A stretch of DNA of 64,000 bases from Toxoplasma gondii ME49 (taxonomy: Eukaryota > Apicomplexa > Conoidasida > Eucoccidiorida > Sarcocystidae). How positions within the stretch are numbered: position 1 is the stretch's first letter; each line of letters opens with the position of its first letter. Of the stretch, positions 25,404 to 35,824 are shown one piece after another. The notes under the pieces were generated by a model. That model had not been told where the DNA came from, did no database searches, and saw nothing but the letters and a program-made list of their open reading frames with translations. The position numbers and the translations under genes are program-made. The stretch covers positions 827,535-891,534 of the forward strand of contig NC_031475.1 of NCBI RefSeq assembly GCF_000006565.2, given 5' to 3'.

Positions 25404-27542
25404 CTACTTCTGGTTCGCCTCTTTCTCAGCCGCCAACTTCTTCTCGTGCTTGCCGACGTTCTTGCAGTCGCGCAGAGCCTTGCGCAGGGTTGCGTACGCC
25501 ATGAACTTCTGCTCCTCCGCCGTGATGGCTCTCGGCTGAAAACAGGAACACAAAAACAGCCAAGCCACGGTGACAGCAAAGACCTACAAAAGCCGACACG
25601 CACTTTCCGGTGGAAACACTGCCTCGCGAGAGGGAAACAGTGAACTCGATCCTCGAGTTGAAGTGACCAGAAACACTGGACACAGAACGAGTCGAACGCG
25701 TAATCATGACAGCCACAACTTGGGAACGACGGACACGACGTTATCTCTCTTTGGAGAATCGGCACTTTTTCAGCATTGCAGAATTCTATCTCGATCCTCA
25801 AGTGAGAGCAAAGACGCTCTCAGTTCAGCAAGGACGCAGAGAATCAGGTCATCATCTGTGCCGACTCCAGTTCCCTCGGACAACTGGAGGCCAGACACTT
25901 TTCGGGCATTTTACGAAAACTGGGAAAGGCAGATATGCGAAGAAAACAGACCGCCGCAAACATGGCAAGAGCGCGTCCAGAAGAAACGCACACTTGAAGC
26001 CGGTAGACCAAATATGAAGGCGCGAAGACACCTGTCTTCACCGAGCATCTTCAGCACCACAGAGGAAAGTCGATCAGCACCCTCACATCGGCCATACGCG
26101 GTGCGTTTCTCGAATGTTCGACCGCACGACACACATACTGAATCAACAGATCATCCCCCAGCATTTTGGAGAGCCTTTGGCGAACTCAGGTGCATGCGGG
26201 AGTCCACTGCGGTCCCTCACGAGGACACAGATGTCATTCCGAGATCGGTTCAGACGAAGCGTGGGCAGTTGTCTTCCCCCTGAGCGAATTTAACCAGACG
26301 CGCTTGATGGCACGAGGGATCCCGACTGAACCCGGTGATCACATTCAACAGGTCGGTTGCTCTGCGCGCGAAATGTCGATCCTTCACCACATCGACGCGC
26401 ACGACCGTCAACATGCGCTGAGAAGAAAAGTCGAACTGCGTTATTCCGCGTGCTTGGGAAAAAGCAGCTCGTGCCACAGCATCTTTCGTAGATGATCAGT
26501 TGCGTTTCGCTTTTCTCCTCTGACTGTGAAAGGCGAGAGCGACTGCCCACCACGAGCGCTACACTGCACAAGTTCACACCGCGCAGCAACGACCCGCGAC
26601 CCAGAAGTGTACGACTCGAATCGCTGCGCAGAGACGTTATTCGTGACTCTTCCATTTGCTTGCGTACCTTGCAGCGCTTGCTGGCCTTGGGGATGGGCAT
26701 GGCAGTGCTGATCTTGACGTGCTTGACGTTTTGGATCTGGCTCTTCGGGGTGTCAGCGGGGATGCCAGCCAGACCTTTCTTTGCCTTGGAGCCTCTCTGG
26801 AAGAGGACGAGCTTTGCGAGGTACGCCTTCAGGCGAGTCACGTTCGCGTTCAGGCTCTCGGCCGACCGGTTGCGGCGGCGGTGGTCGACAGCGACGCCGA
26901 TGGACAACGCGACGCGCGGGCTCAAGCCGACGGACTGCAGCAATGCAACAGAAAAACGCACAGATGCAGTCACATTCACAAATGTAAGGCGACCAAAAGA
27001 GCAAAAGAAGAACTGGAGTAAGAAGCACCCCTTCGTGTGCTGGAAGGCGGCGGGACCACGTCCAAGGCACAGGGCATGGCTCTTGTGTGTCGCGTATATT
27101 TTTCGACTTCCCGCAGCAAGGTTCGGCTGCGACAAATGCAGAGCGCTATCCAGTCGGTAGCTTTTGAAACCCCGAGGCCGAAATGAGTGTGGGTGTTTTG
27201 CCATCCAAAAGTGATATTCTCACTTTGCCTCGCGTCATTTTGGGTTCCGCGTGAGCGTGGAGCCAATCCGGTAGCGGCAAGGCCGATAGAGCGAGCGCTT
27301 ACCTTCAGCTCCTCGAGGGTGAAGCCCCTTCCAGCACGGACTTTCAGGTTGTATCTCTGTGTGGGAGGGTGGACAATGGGCCTGAGGAGACCAGAGGGAA
27401 CCACGCCGAGCTTGGCCGCTTTCTCTTGGCGACGCAGCCTGCGGCTCTGCTTCCTGCCTGGCTGGTTAAACCAGGTCTTGACGTATCTTTGCCACCATTT
27501 GTGGAGGTGGACGTTGGGCAAGACGTTGTTCTTGGACACCAT
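25404..27542 (-). CDS. RPL13: 60S ribosomal protein L13 (eL13), 3 exons
   Basis: Cytosolic large-subunit ribosomal protein. Exons 27542-27303, 26934-26668 and 25535-25404 give 212 aa (human 211). The start has the context TCAAAATGG, typical of coccidian starts. Visible family signatures: [16 protein letters not shown] near the N-terminus, [18 protein letters not shown] at the end of exon 1, [21 protein letters not shown], then [20 protein letters not shown] in the last exon, ending NQK. Both introns are GT-AG (368 and 1132 nt) and no frame is broken. The gene is head-to-head with S16, with about 2.4 kb between start codons. I looked for box C/D snoRNA motifs in the introns and saw none convincing. 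Confidence 0.97.
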
Positions 27543-28900
27543 TTTGACAGAAGAGAAGCAGACGACAGAAAGAGACTGTTTTCTCCAGGAGATCGCCGGA
27601 ACCAGCAGATGCTCCGCCGATGCTCTGCCACTGCAAACAGAAGCACACAGGACGGGACAAGAAACACTCGCTTTATCTTCCAGTCTACGAAAAGACCCTA
27701 TCCCGCCTTTTCATTCGCTTCCAACCCCAACAAAACAAAACGCATGTACAACGCGCGAAAAAACCGTCGATACGAACCGCGACCCTCGTTGGAATAAGGT
27801 CATTGCGCGAGAGACACCAGGAGGGATATTTTCCAGCCCAAGTGAGCACTATCGAAAGAAATGCATACACAGAAAGCCACTCGACTGGTATAAAGACACA
27901 AAAAACTGAATGTAGTGGAGAATGTGATCCTCCAGCCGCGCGAGAGAGGAAACCCCACTGAGGCGTGAAACACGGGGTTCAAGAACTCGACTTTCTCGCG
28001 CCGTACGCGTAACGTTGCGACCCCTGCTCCTATTTATGAATCCGCAAGAACCACCGAGAACAACTAATGAGAACATTCTGCATTTACCACTCTTAAAAAA
28101 TGTCCTCTCCGCCCTGGCCAGGGGGCCCTAAAATACAAAGGTGAAACCGGTGAGCTAGAGTGAACAGGGACGGGGTCAGTGGAGAATCAGACACACAGTT
28201 GGACGGAAAACTTCCGAGACTAGGGGGTTTTCAGCGGAATAAACGGGGCTTCGAAGCTTGCTCTGTCGGGACCTGGCCGCCAAAGTGCGGGGAAACAAGC
28301 AGCACTTGCAGGGGTGTTGCAGTGCCGATATCAACGAAACAATGGAAGAATTGAATGTTCTAGTGTTGCCTTGACCTCCGTCGAAAAATTAAGCAAGTAC
28401 TACGGAAGACACACGGGCGGAAAATTACCAGAGTCGAGCACTACTAGAGCAATCCTCTCAGGCCACACCCGTCGTCTCTCGGCAGGAAGGCGCCGGCCAG
28501 GGCAGGAAAAAAACTATGACCGAGCAGCAACAGAGGGGCGAAGGATCCCGCTTTGAGACTTACAGGTGTTGCGTCCACGACGCGGAAATTTGGGAGAGCG
28601 AAACAGAAAGAAAAAGGAGAAAATTGTCTGGGTGCAATGTAGAGCATCCGTATGGGGCACCCCGGAAAGCTGTCGAATTTCCCTTTCTTTGCGCAAGTCT
28701 TGCCCCCCCAGCAGTTACGCGGCGAAACAGAAGCAGCCTACTCCCGCAACGGAATATGCTGCTCTCATCCACCCCGCGTGTAATGTCACAACGCATGTTC
28801 TGGGGTCGACTTAAAAAATTGTGTAACCCCACACTGTCTGAGCTCAAAGGCAACAGGGACCAGTGTACGCTGATACTTTTCGTGAAGCCCGTGTCCACTT

Positions 28901-28914
28901 GCATATAAGCCGGT
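28901..28914 (-). promoter_or_regulatory. TRP-1-like ribosomal promoter motif upstream of S16
   Basis: The + strand reads gcatataagccggt. Its reverse complement resembles the TRP-1 element (TCGGCTTATATTCGG) described in T. gondii ribosomal protein promoters. It lies about 1.0 kb before the S16 ATG, which fits if the 5' UTR contains an intron. Motif identity is partial and comes from memory of the published consensus. Confidence 0.45.
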
Positions 28915-29141
28915 GAACTGCTGCGCGACAGGGGAAGAAGAAAGCCGGTGGTCTCTCTGCCTACGCTGGGCGGAGGGGGGAAGAAGCGAGAAGTTGAGTG
29001 GAAGGAAGAGGCGCGAACGACTTGGGGATGGCACAGAAGGCTCTGTGCCGGGTTTCTCACTTTCTGCCTCTGGCTTCATTCCTGACTGCCACGCGTTTAG
29101 GGCTTTTTGTGCTCCACAAAACGACCCGCCTTCTTTTCCGG

Positions 29142-29899
29142 GTAAGCGCGGCAGAGAGAGGGACCGAATTCCTGGTACACGCTTAAATACCACGCCGTCT
29201 CGACTTGGCTCTGTCGCCCATCAGAGGAAAGAAAACGACAGAGACCGCATACTGGGGAGAGTCGTGCTGCAGTGGTGTGGCCCGCACATTCACTGCGTTT
29301 GGTATGCTTTGGAAGAACAACGAGGCAGTACGTGATGAACTCCATCCGTCGTGTATCTCCCTCCAGTCAGAATTTCATCGCCCCACTCACTTACTGTACA
29401 TGCTTCCCCAGGCCTCTCTGGCGAAGGCTGCAGAGGAACCTTGGGAGTTTCTCCAGGCGGTTTTTTCGACGATTTCGTGGGAACTGCGTCGGGTAATACC
29501 CTTCGCTTCACGACTGCTTCCGTAATTTTTCGCAGAGAGTTTTTGGGGGCCCGAACGCGCGGCAATGTTTAGTGGAGTCTACAGCCGTCGAAATTCGTTT
29601 GTCGTGAAACTGCCCGTCGGTTCGATAATGTGTTTGTGTAAAAGGAGGGTTTGTGTCCACCCCCTGACTCTCCGACTGGTTTTTTCTCCAGCCCACACGC
29701 CTGGAAACAGGATGCGACTGCAGAAACAGCCGATTTCCTCAGGCACACGGGGCCTGGGAAATACCTGCATGCGCAGGGCTGGAGCTCGTTTTCGCCTACT
29801 CCCTCTCCAGTAGATGGGAGGGCCACAAAGGGAGACAAAGACGTGCGTCGTTGCGGTTTTTGCACTTCGTGCCTTTGTCTTTCTGTGCTTGCTCCACAG
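29142..29899 (+). other. Probable 5' UTR intron of S16
   Basis: A strong donor (ccgg|gtaagc) at 29141/29142 and a pyrimidine-tract acceptor (cttgctccacag|g) ending at 29899 lie between the TRP-1-like motif and the S16 ATG at 29931. Splicing would give a short leader of roughly 200-250 nt. No coding potential depends on it. Confidence 0.4.
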
Positions 29900-29930
29900 G
29901 GTGAGGAAGAAAGTCCTTCCGACGATCAAA

Positions 29931-31021
29931 ATGGCGGACATTGGCAAGAGACCCAAGAAGCGCGTGCAGACGTTCGGCCGCAAGGTGAGACATCCTGTCT
30001 TGCTGACGGTACCGTACCGTAGACTCCAAGGGACAACAAACACACGCGTCCGCACGCTCTGTCTGATTTTCCAGTTGGTGTGCATGCCTGGTACAATTTC
30101 GCCCGTGCCTGGTAGTGTGGTGCAGTCCTGCAGCTGCTCTTGTCTTTTGCGCAGGTGTGCAAGTTTGCAGTCTCGCCGTGCATTTGCATGCAGATGTTTT
30201 CCGTGGGTGTCCGCTGTTTCTTACAGAAGAATGCGGTTGCCGTCGCGCTCTGCACTCAAGGCAAGGGGCTGCTCCGTGTGAACGGATGCCCCCTGGAGCA
30301 CCTTCAGCCCGAAGCTTTGAAGGTGAAGGCATTCGAGCCTCTTCTTCTCTTGGGGAAGGAACGCTTTCAGGATGTCGACATTCGCGTTCGTGTTAGCGGA
30401 GGAGGGTACGTTGCTCAGATCTACGCCATCCGGCAAGCCATCGCTAAGGCCGTCGTCGCCTTCAACCAGAAGTGTAAGTTTGCAGGACGGAGATTCCAGT
30501 GCTGGTGACGGATGGGATGGAGTGCAGAAAGCAAGGAAAGGGGGCTTCATAGTACAGTGGAGAATTACAGCTCGTTTTTGTAGTGTCATGTGCGCTGGGC
30601 AACAGGCATGACGACAAATGAGCAAGTGCTCTGCATGTAGAATCTTTGTTGTGCCTGCCATCTCGGCGTGTGCATTGCCAGATCGAGACGACACACACTT
30701 TCCTAGGAGCGGGGGGCGGAATATGCGTGAGATATAGCAAGCGCGTAGTCCTTTCATCCGGTGGCGTGGATGGTCACAGAAAGATTGAGGGGGAGAACGG
30801 GTGTGTTGTGTGAGCATGCTTATCGAGAAAATATCGATTTGCGTGTCGTCCTCCTTGTGAATTTCCCCGTTGCAGATGTGGACGAGGCAACAAAGAAGGA
30901 AGTTCGTGATATTCTCGTTGCGTACGACAGATCCCTGATCGTCGCCGATCCGCGGCGCTGCGAGCCGAAGAAGTTTGGCGGTCCTGGTGCCAGAGCACGC
31001 TACCAGAAATCTTATCGATGA
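29931..31021 (+). CDS. RPS16: 40S ribosomal protein S16 (uS9), 3 exons
   Basis: Cytosolic small-subunit protein whose C-terminal tail reaches the decoding centre. Exons 29931-29984, 30227-30473 and 30876-31021 give 148 aa (human 146). The start context is atcaaaATGG. Visible signatures: RVQTFGRK at the end of exon 1, [50 protein letters not shown], then [14 protein letters not shown] and the invariant tail [17 protein letters not shown]...RYQKSYR. All junctions are GT-AG and in phase. It is divergent from L13, so the pair may share promoter sequence. Confidence 0.98.
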
Positions 31022-31149
31022 GTGTTTTGGAGGGTTCCTGTCTCCCCTGTTCGGTTTTCTGAAGGGGAGGAAGGGAGGTCTTCTTGTGTGCTCGTTGACT
31101 CTTTTCACTTCACCCTTGTGGATCCTCTTTCTTCTTTGGCGCGCAGCCC

Positions 31150-31633
31150 ATGGCTAAAGCTGGTACGGAAGACTGGAAGTGTGAGTATTCTAAACTGTGC
31201 TTCGAAAACATGCAGCCTTCTGGGCATTGTCGGCTAGTGTGTAGCCTGAACTGTGTTGACAGCGCCTGAAAAGTTTCGAGTAATCATAAAGAAGTCGCCT
31301 GTATTTGTTCCCTCGTCTGGAAAGACACATTCACCCAGGTCCAGTGGTCGCGCGGCTAACAGTCACAAACGGACGGAGGCACCTTTTGTCGACATCCATA
31401 TTCGCAAACTCCCCGCTCAGAAGCGCACCACTCCACTACATAATGGTTGTACGAAGATACTAGAGTCCATAGTTGGTTGTCAGCAGATCAATTTGTTCCG
31501 TGCGTCTTCGCGCACGGAAAAATCCCAGTTTTTAGTGCGTGACTGTTGGATTCAGTCAGAACCAACATCTGGCCTGGATTTGCAAACAAGACGTTTTGTC
31601 TACGTATGGAGTCGAACAAAAGCTGTTTTGTAG
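31150..31633 (+). CDS. Possible small two-exon protein, function unknown
   Basis: Weak candidate. Exon 1 (31150-31180) begins ATGGCTAAAGCTGG and ends at a good donor (aagt|gtgagt). Exon 2 (31263-31633) begins after ttgacag and runs to a TAG. Together they give an uninterrupted 133-aa basic product containing FRVIIKKSPVFVP and DIHIRKLPAQKR. I recognise no domain. It starts only 129 bp after the S16 stop, so it could equally be part of the S16 3' UTR that is open by chance. Codon use is not distinctive. Confidence 0.25.
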
Positions 31634-32052
31634 AAGAAAGGTTCTCATCAAACACATTTAACCCAGTTCAGCTGTCCAACTGATTCTCTCCTAGAGGACG
31701 TAGACCACGTGCGAAAAGTTGACAAAGAGTTGTCCCACAAGCAACGTCGTGCGCCACTGGATGCGATTGTCTACATTCATTGGAGCTTTCTTTGAACACT
31801 CTCATTCGACAAGCACTTCCACTAGCAGCAATGTCAATTATGGAACATCAAGCGAATGCTGCGGCCACTACATCCAAGACCTGCACCTGGTTCCTTGCGT
31901 AGCGCTTCTTAGCAATTGTCTATAGACACCGGAGAACTACTGGGTATGTCAAGTTTCTATTAGCTGTACTGGGTGAATGTTTTACTCACAATTCATAGTT
32001 GGTACGATTTTTAAACGTCTCTTAGAACTGCCCTGGTGTATGTGTTGACAAG
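31634..32052. other. Short intergenic region before the dynein light chain
   Basis: About 420 bp with no supported coding sequence; likely 5' flank or UTR of the LC8 gene. Confidence 0.4.
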
Positions 32053-32322
32053 ATGCCGGCCACTCAGGAAATGGTTATGGACATGGAGCCTAATTCCGAA
32101 ATGCACGGAGACGCACTTGCCCAGGCGACTCTTGCAGTCCAAAAATACGAAACAGAAAAAGAAATATCACGGCATATCAAGACCTTCTTTGACGCAAAGT
32201 ACTCACCAAACTGGCACTGTATTGTCGGCAAGAACTTCGCAAACTACGCGTCCTACGAGTGCAAGTGCTACCTTTTCTTCTACGTCGGGCAGACAGCTGT
32301 ACTCCTCTACAAAATGGGATGA
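32053..32322 (+). CDS. DLC8: Dynein light chain, LC8/DYNLL type (single exon)
   Basis: Homodimeric hub protein that binds short linear motifs in dynein intermediate chain and many other partners. The frame is 89 aa, exactly the usual LC8 length. Visible signatures: TEKEISRHIKTFFDAKYSPNWH, then CIVGKNFANYASYE, and the C-terminal edge strand FFYVGQTAVLLYKMG (human ends FYLGQVAILLFKSG). The N-terminus (MPATQEMVMDMEPN) is divergent, as usual. No intron is needed in the coding part. The next gene (bL33-like) starts only 210 bp after its stop on the same strand. Confidence 0.96.
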   Translation: MPATQEMVMDMEPNSEMHGDALAQATLAVQKYETEKEISRHIKTFFDAKYSPNWHCIVGKNFANYASYECKCYLFFYVGQTAVLLYKMG

Positions 32323-32532
32323 CCCTGCTTGCGGCGACGTAGTAGTACGCAAAATTGTTGGAGTTTCCTCGCAGCATTTTTTTTCAGTAGATCTCCTTTT
32401 CTATGTCTAGTCCCGTTCCTACATGCTCTGTGTTTGTTGTGCGCACTTTCCATTTCTCAGGCATCCACTGCATGCCAGACACAATGTCCGCTGCTTCTCA
32501 CTGTGTCGATCTTTTTAATCAGTCCTGCTAAC

Positions 32533-32904
32533 ATGAGGGCTCCTGTGTTTACCGCATTTGTCTTTCATACTGTTTTCTGTGTTCTGGTCCACGGTTTTAC
32601 TGGCCTGTGCTACAGACTGACTCCTCCTCTTCTCCCTTCCGTCATCTGTCTCCGCAGCACACCTGCGCCACAATCGATCACCCCTACACTGCGGCCAAAC
32701 AGTCGTCGTGTCCTGAACTTGTTTATGAAGAAGAAAGGCGGAAGAGTCTTAGTAACTCTGGAGTGCACCGAGGCACGGGCGCTTGGCAAGCCCCCGTCGC
32801 GATACATAACTTCGAAGAATAGGAGGACGACGCCGGAACCCCTCGTCTTGAGGAAGTACAACAAATACTTACGACGTCATACTATTCATAAAGAAATAAA
32901 GTGA
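32533..32904 (+). CDS. rpl33: bL33-type ribosomal protein with bipartite leader, probably apicoplast
   Basis: 123-aa frame. Residues from about 66 onward match bacterial/plastid L33: [53 protein letters not shown] (plastid L33 has ILECT, SRYIT.KNR..TP..LELRK and HTIH.EIK). The leader looks bipartite: [21 protein letters not shown] resembles a signal peptide, followed by a Pro/Ser/Arg segment with no acidic residues that could be a transit peptide. This fits import into the apicoplast. Both zinc CxxC pairs of the plastid form are lost: only the first Cys of pair 1 remains, and pair 2 reads NKYL. An acceptor-like site (ctgtctccgcag) occurs inside the leader, so an intron is possible. Mitochondrial targeting is an alternative. 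Confidence 0.8.
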   Translation: MRAPVFTAFVFHTVFCVLVHGFTGLCYRLTPPLLPSVICLRSTPAPQSITPTLRPNSRRVLNLFMKKKGGRVLVTLECTEARALGKPPSRYITSKNRRTTPEPLVLRKYNKYLRRHTIHKEIK

Positions 32905-33958
32905 ATCAGTGGCTACTTTGCGTGTCTACTGAGTGCCGGTTCTGCGGGACGCAGGAGATCCTTAAGGATTTTCTCGGCAACGGTTGACCGTCTCGAGCCG
33001 AAACCATGCATGGGTGTGCCCGTCGATCTGCACAGGGCATCCCCCGTCAGTTATTTTCACTGTAACGGTTTTGCTTGTGGACAGCTCCGATGGTTATCTG
33101 CTTGATTTTAAGGGGCGCGGCCATGTTAAGTGTGCTTTCTAGGCGGGGTAGCTAGATTTGACGGACCGTGTAAAAGCAGAGGTCTGCGGCGACTTGACTG
33201 AAAACGTGTTTGTAAGGACTTCTGTCCCAGAAGCGAACGAAAAAGTGGCAGACACAGCGCAGCTACGGTAAAGGAAGCATTCATGAGCACGCTGGAAAGT
33301 GCCATATATTCACAAACAACCCTCAGTGACACCATGGCAAGCGCTTTAGCCTCTTGCGTGGTCGTTGTTCGCCCTTTACAGGACTTGATTGCTTGAACAT
33401 CTGGTTACGACCAGCTTATGGGCATTCTACTCTGACAGGGTTCATCCTTAGCTTTCACACAAATCATGGGTTGAGGACACAGCGAAAAAGAGGTCTTGAA
33501 TCAGGTTGTAGGTTCACTACCATTTTCCGTTGTTTGTCCACGTCTTTATGCGGGGTTGTGAGGCCGATTTCAGAACTGAAGGCAGGGAGAGGATTTTGTG
33601 AGCCACAGCCGTTATTGATGACGTACTTGCCCAGCACTAATTACTATAAGCATTTTTAAAAAAATAGCTGCGAGCAAATAATTGGGAAATACTGTGCCGC
33701 TTAATGCTGTACGTACAGCGGCTGTGCCTCACTTGCGCTCGCCGTGGCACGCGCCACGCGATTCACATTAAAATAAGGCAACCACAACGAAGGGAACGAT
33801 TTGACAGTGGTGATGGGGTTTGCTGGCGGTCTTAGGAGTAGCTAGCATTTTGAAGTGAAGCAGCTATGATGACTGCCAGACTCTCATTTCGTACACGATA
33901 CCCCACTGTCCACGTTTCCGCCTAGACTGGCGCCGTGTCTGCTAGTGACAGTCATAAA
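32905..33958. other. Intergenic region, no supported gene
   Basis: About 1.05 kb between the bL33-like stop and the BTB gene. An AATAAA hexamer overlaps the L33 end (near 32894). Small open frames on both strands have no recognisable content. Confidence 0.45.
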
Positions 33959-35824
33959 ATGATGACTCATCAGTCCGATGGTGCTATGGCAATGCAGTCC
34001 GAAAATACGGTGGAGCCTCTCTTCCAACTACTGGTCCACAAAGTAACAATCGAGAACTTCGATTTGATGCGAGATCTTGGTACGTCTTCCCTTAGGCGTT
34101 TGAGTGTATGACAGTACTAAGTTCCTCCAAGCACGAAGGAAGGCGTTGCCCGACTGCCCGGAAGACTCGGACGGTAAAACGTGTTTGCTCGTGCTTCGTA
34201 CCTGGAAACAGAAAAGTTTTGGCTGCAGACTTTTTTGAACAAGGCACTGTTCTGTTTCTCGGTCCTTTCGGTCAAGCTGCTGGTTTGGATCTTCAGCTGT
34301 GGTACGAGCTTTTTTTGCAGTTGAGAATACGGCAGTGGTAGTGTCATAGGCTGCCGGGTTTTGTAGGCTGTGTCCTAACGGTACATCATGAGTAAAGTTT
34401 GGAGATCAACACTACAATGCACTCATTTGCTTTAGGAGATCGAGAGGACTGGGACGCACTGACAATCACCATATCTAATGAAGGTACACTACCATGAATG
34501 CCATCATACCAACTTATTTGTTGCTTACATTGCCGGTGCTCCAGGAACGGAAGGTGACCTTCAGCGAAGTCGCATTTGGCATCGTTAAAAAAATATTTCC
34601 CTCCCAGATTTACCTGACTTTACCAAACTTGCCCTGCTTGATTCGAAAGATGGCATGAAGGAGATCTCTTCCTGCGAGACAGTTGGCATATGCAGGGCTA
34701 AAAGAGGATATGTCCGTTTTTTCTTCAACTGGACAGAGCATAATATTTTGCGCGTAAGGCGGCTGCTATACTTTAATACTTACGGTGTTTAATCGGAGAC
34801 CAGGTGGGGAGCCGCCTTGTGTTGAAGATGGAGATGCGGTTTTTGCGGAGAATGGTTCAGCTCGGGAGTGAACCGACCAAGCCGCAGGTGTCTTCAACGT
34901 TTCACCAAGATGTTTTCGATTACCTGTCTGACAAGTGAGTTGCCTCAATACATATTCTCTAAATTCACTAAACACAACCAAGATACAGCTTTTTTAAGTC
35001 AACCACTGGTATGAGGAGAGAAGTTTGACATGCTCTTGTGCAATTATGCCTTTTTTTCAGATAGAGTTTTTATCGAGGTTACAGGCACAAGTAGGGAGTG
35101 ATATTAGCACCGCAGAGACAACTTTCAGACACGCTTCTTCAGGAATTGTCTGCAGCAAGGCTCTTCTTTCCTGTCGCTCTCCTGTGTTCCAGAGGATGTT
35201 TGCTGGCAAGTGAATTTGCAGCTGACCAGGTTAATAATGCTCAGTCTCTGTTGTACAGGGAACTTTCGGGAGGCCACATCTGAGACCATTGAACTGAGTG
35301 ATCTCGATGTGGACACCGCAATACTGCTGCTCAGCTGGATCCAGACCGACAGGCAGGTTTCTCTTGAGCGTGTTTGCGTCAGTCGTGAATCATCAGCAAC
35401 GGTGGCCAGATTTCCAGGAGCCTCAGAGATTAGCTGGGCAGCTTGTGTCAAGCTTCTAATGGCCGCTGATCGATTTCAGATACAGAGACTCGTAAGACTT
35501 CAGCGGACCGTACAAAGTGTGAAACAGCCACACCCTCTGCAGATTGATTCCTGCAATCGCCAGCTACGCCACCTACTTGCACGTGGCCTCGCGTCACTGC
35601 AAGATGTTGTGTCCATGAGAAAACTGATTCAGGAGAATGCAACACCTATCACATCACAGCTAGGTATGGAAGAATTAATGCACTGCAGGCCCGTTTTGCG
35701 CATTGCATCCCACCTTTCTGCAGCGCGGGACTGTGAAGGATATCTTGCCTCAAAGGCCGCACTCGACCCCTCTCGGCTTTGGAGCGTCCTTGACTTCGTT
35801 CCCCAGTGCGCGAAGGCTGATTGA
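33959..35824 (+). CDS. BTB/POZ-domain protein (6 exons)
   Basis: Probable substrate adaptor of a cullin-3-type ubiquitin ligase, by analogy with SPOP-like BTB proteins; partners are not visible. Proposed exons: 33959-34079, 34436-34483, 34608-34753, 34804-34934, 35078-35205, 35259-35824, giving 379 aa in continuous phase. The N-terminal part (about 1-165, VTIENFDLMRDLGDREDW... RGYVRFFFNW) is not clearly a known domain; a diverged MATH domain is possible. The BTB core follows: FRHASSGIVCSKALLSCRSP, VFQRMFAGNFREATSETIEL, SDLDVDTAILLLSWIQT, then WAACVKLLMAADRFQIQRLV. The last intron (35206-35258) uses a GC donor (ctg|gcaagt) and two introns are only 50-53 nt. The exon-5 start is the least certain border. 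Confidence 0.75.

Larger units (their letters stand above)
27543..29930. promoter_or_regulatory. Divergent promoter region between L13 and S16
   Basis: About 2.4 kb separate two head-to-head ribosomal protein genes, so both promoters and 5' UTRs must lie here. No coding exon is supported. The S16 side holds a TRP-1-like motif at 28901 and a probable 5' UTR intron (29142-29899). The L13 side has TA-containing stretches (tatttatgaatcc near 28030, ggtataaag near 27888), but I cannot assign a start site. Confidence 0.55.

Noticed and set aside
25570..26283. 237-codon + strand frame within L13 intron 2
   Set aside because: It is antisense to the ribosomal gene, has no domain or splice context, and is probably open by composition.
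29985..30226. snoRNA in S16 or L13 introns
   Set aside because: Ribosomal protein introns often host them, but I saw no paired C/D boxes or convincing H/ACA structure by eye.
32329..32532. Longer version of the bL33-like protein starting at 32329
   Set aside because: It would begin at a TTG only 7 bp after the LC8 stop. The first ATG (32533) directly precedes the signal-peptide-like segment.
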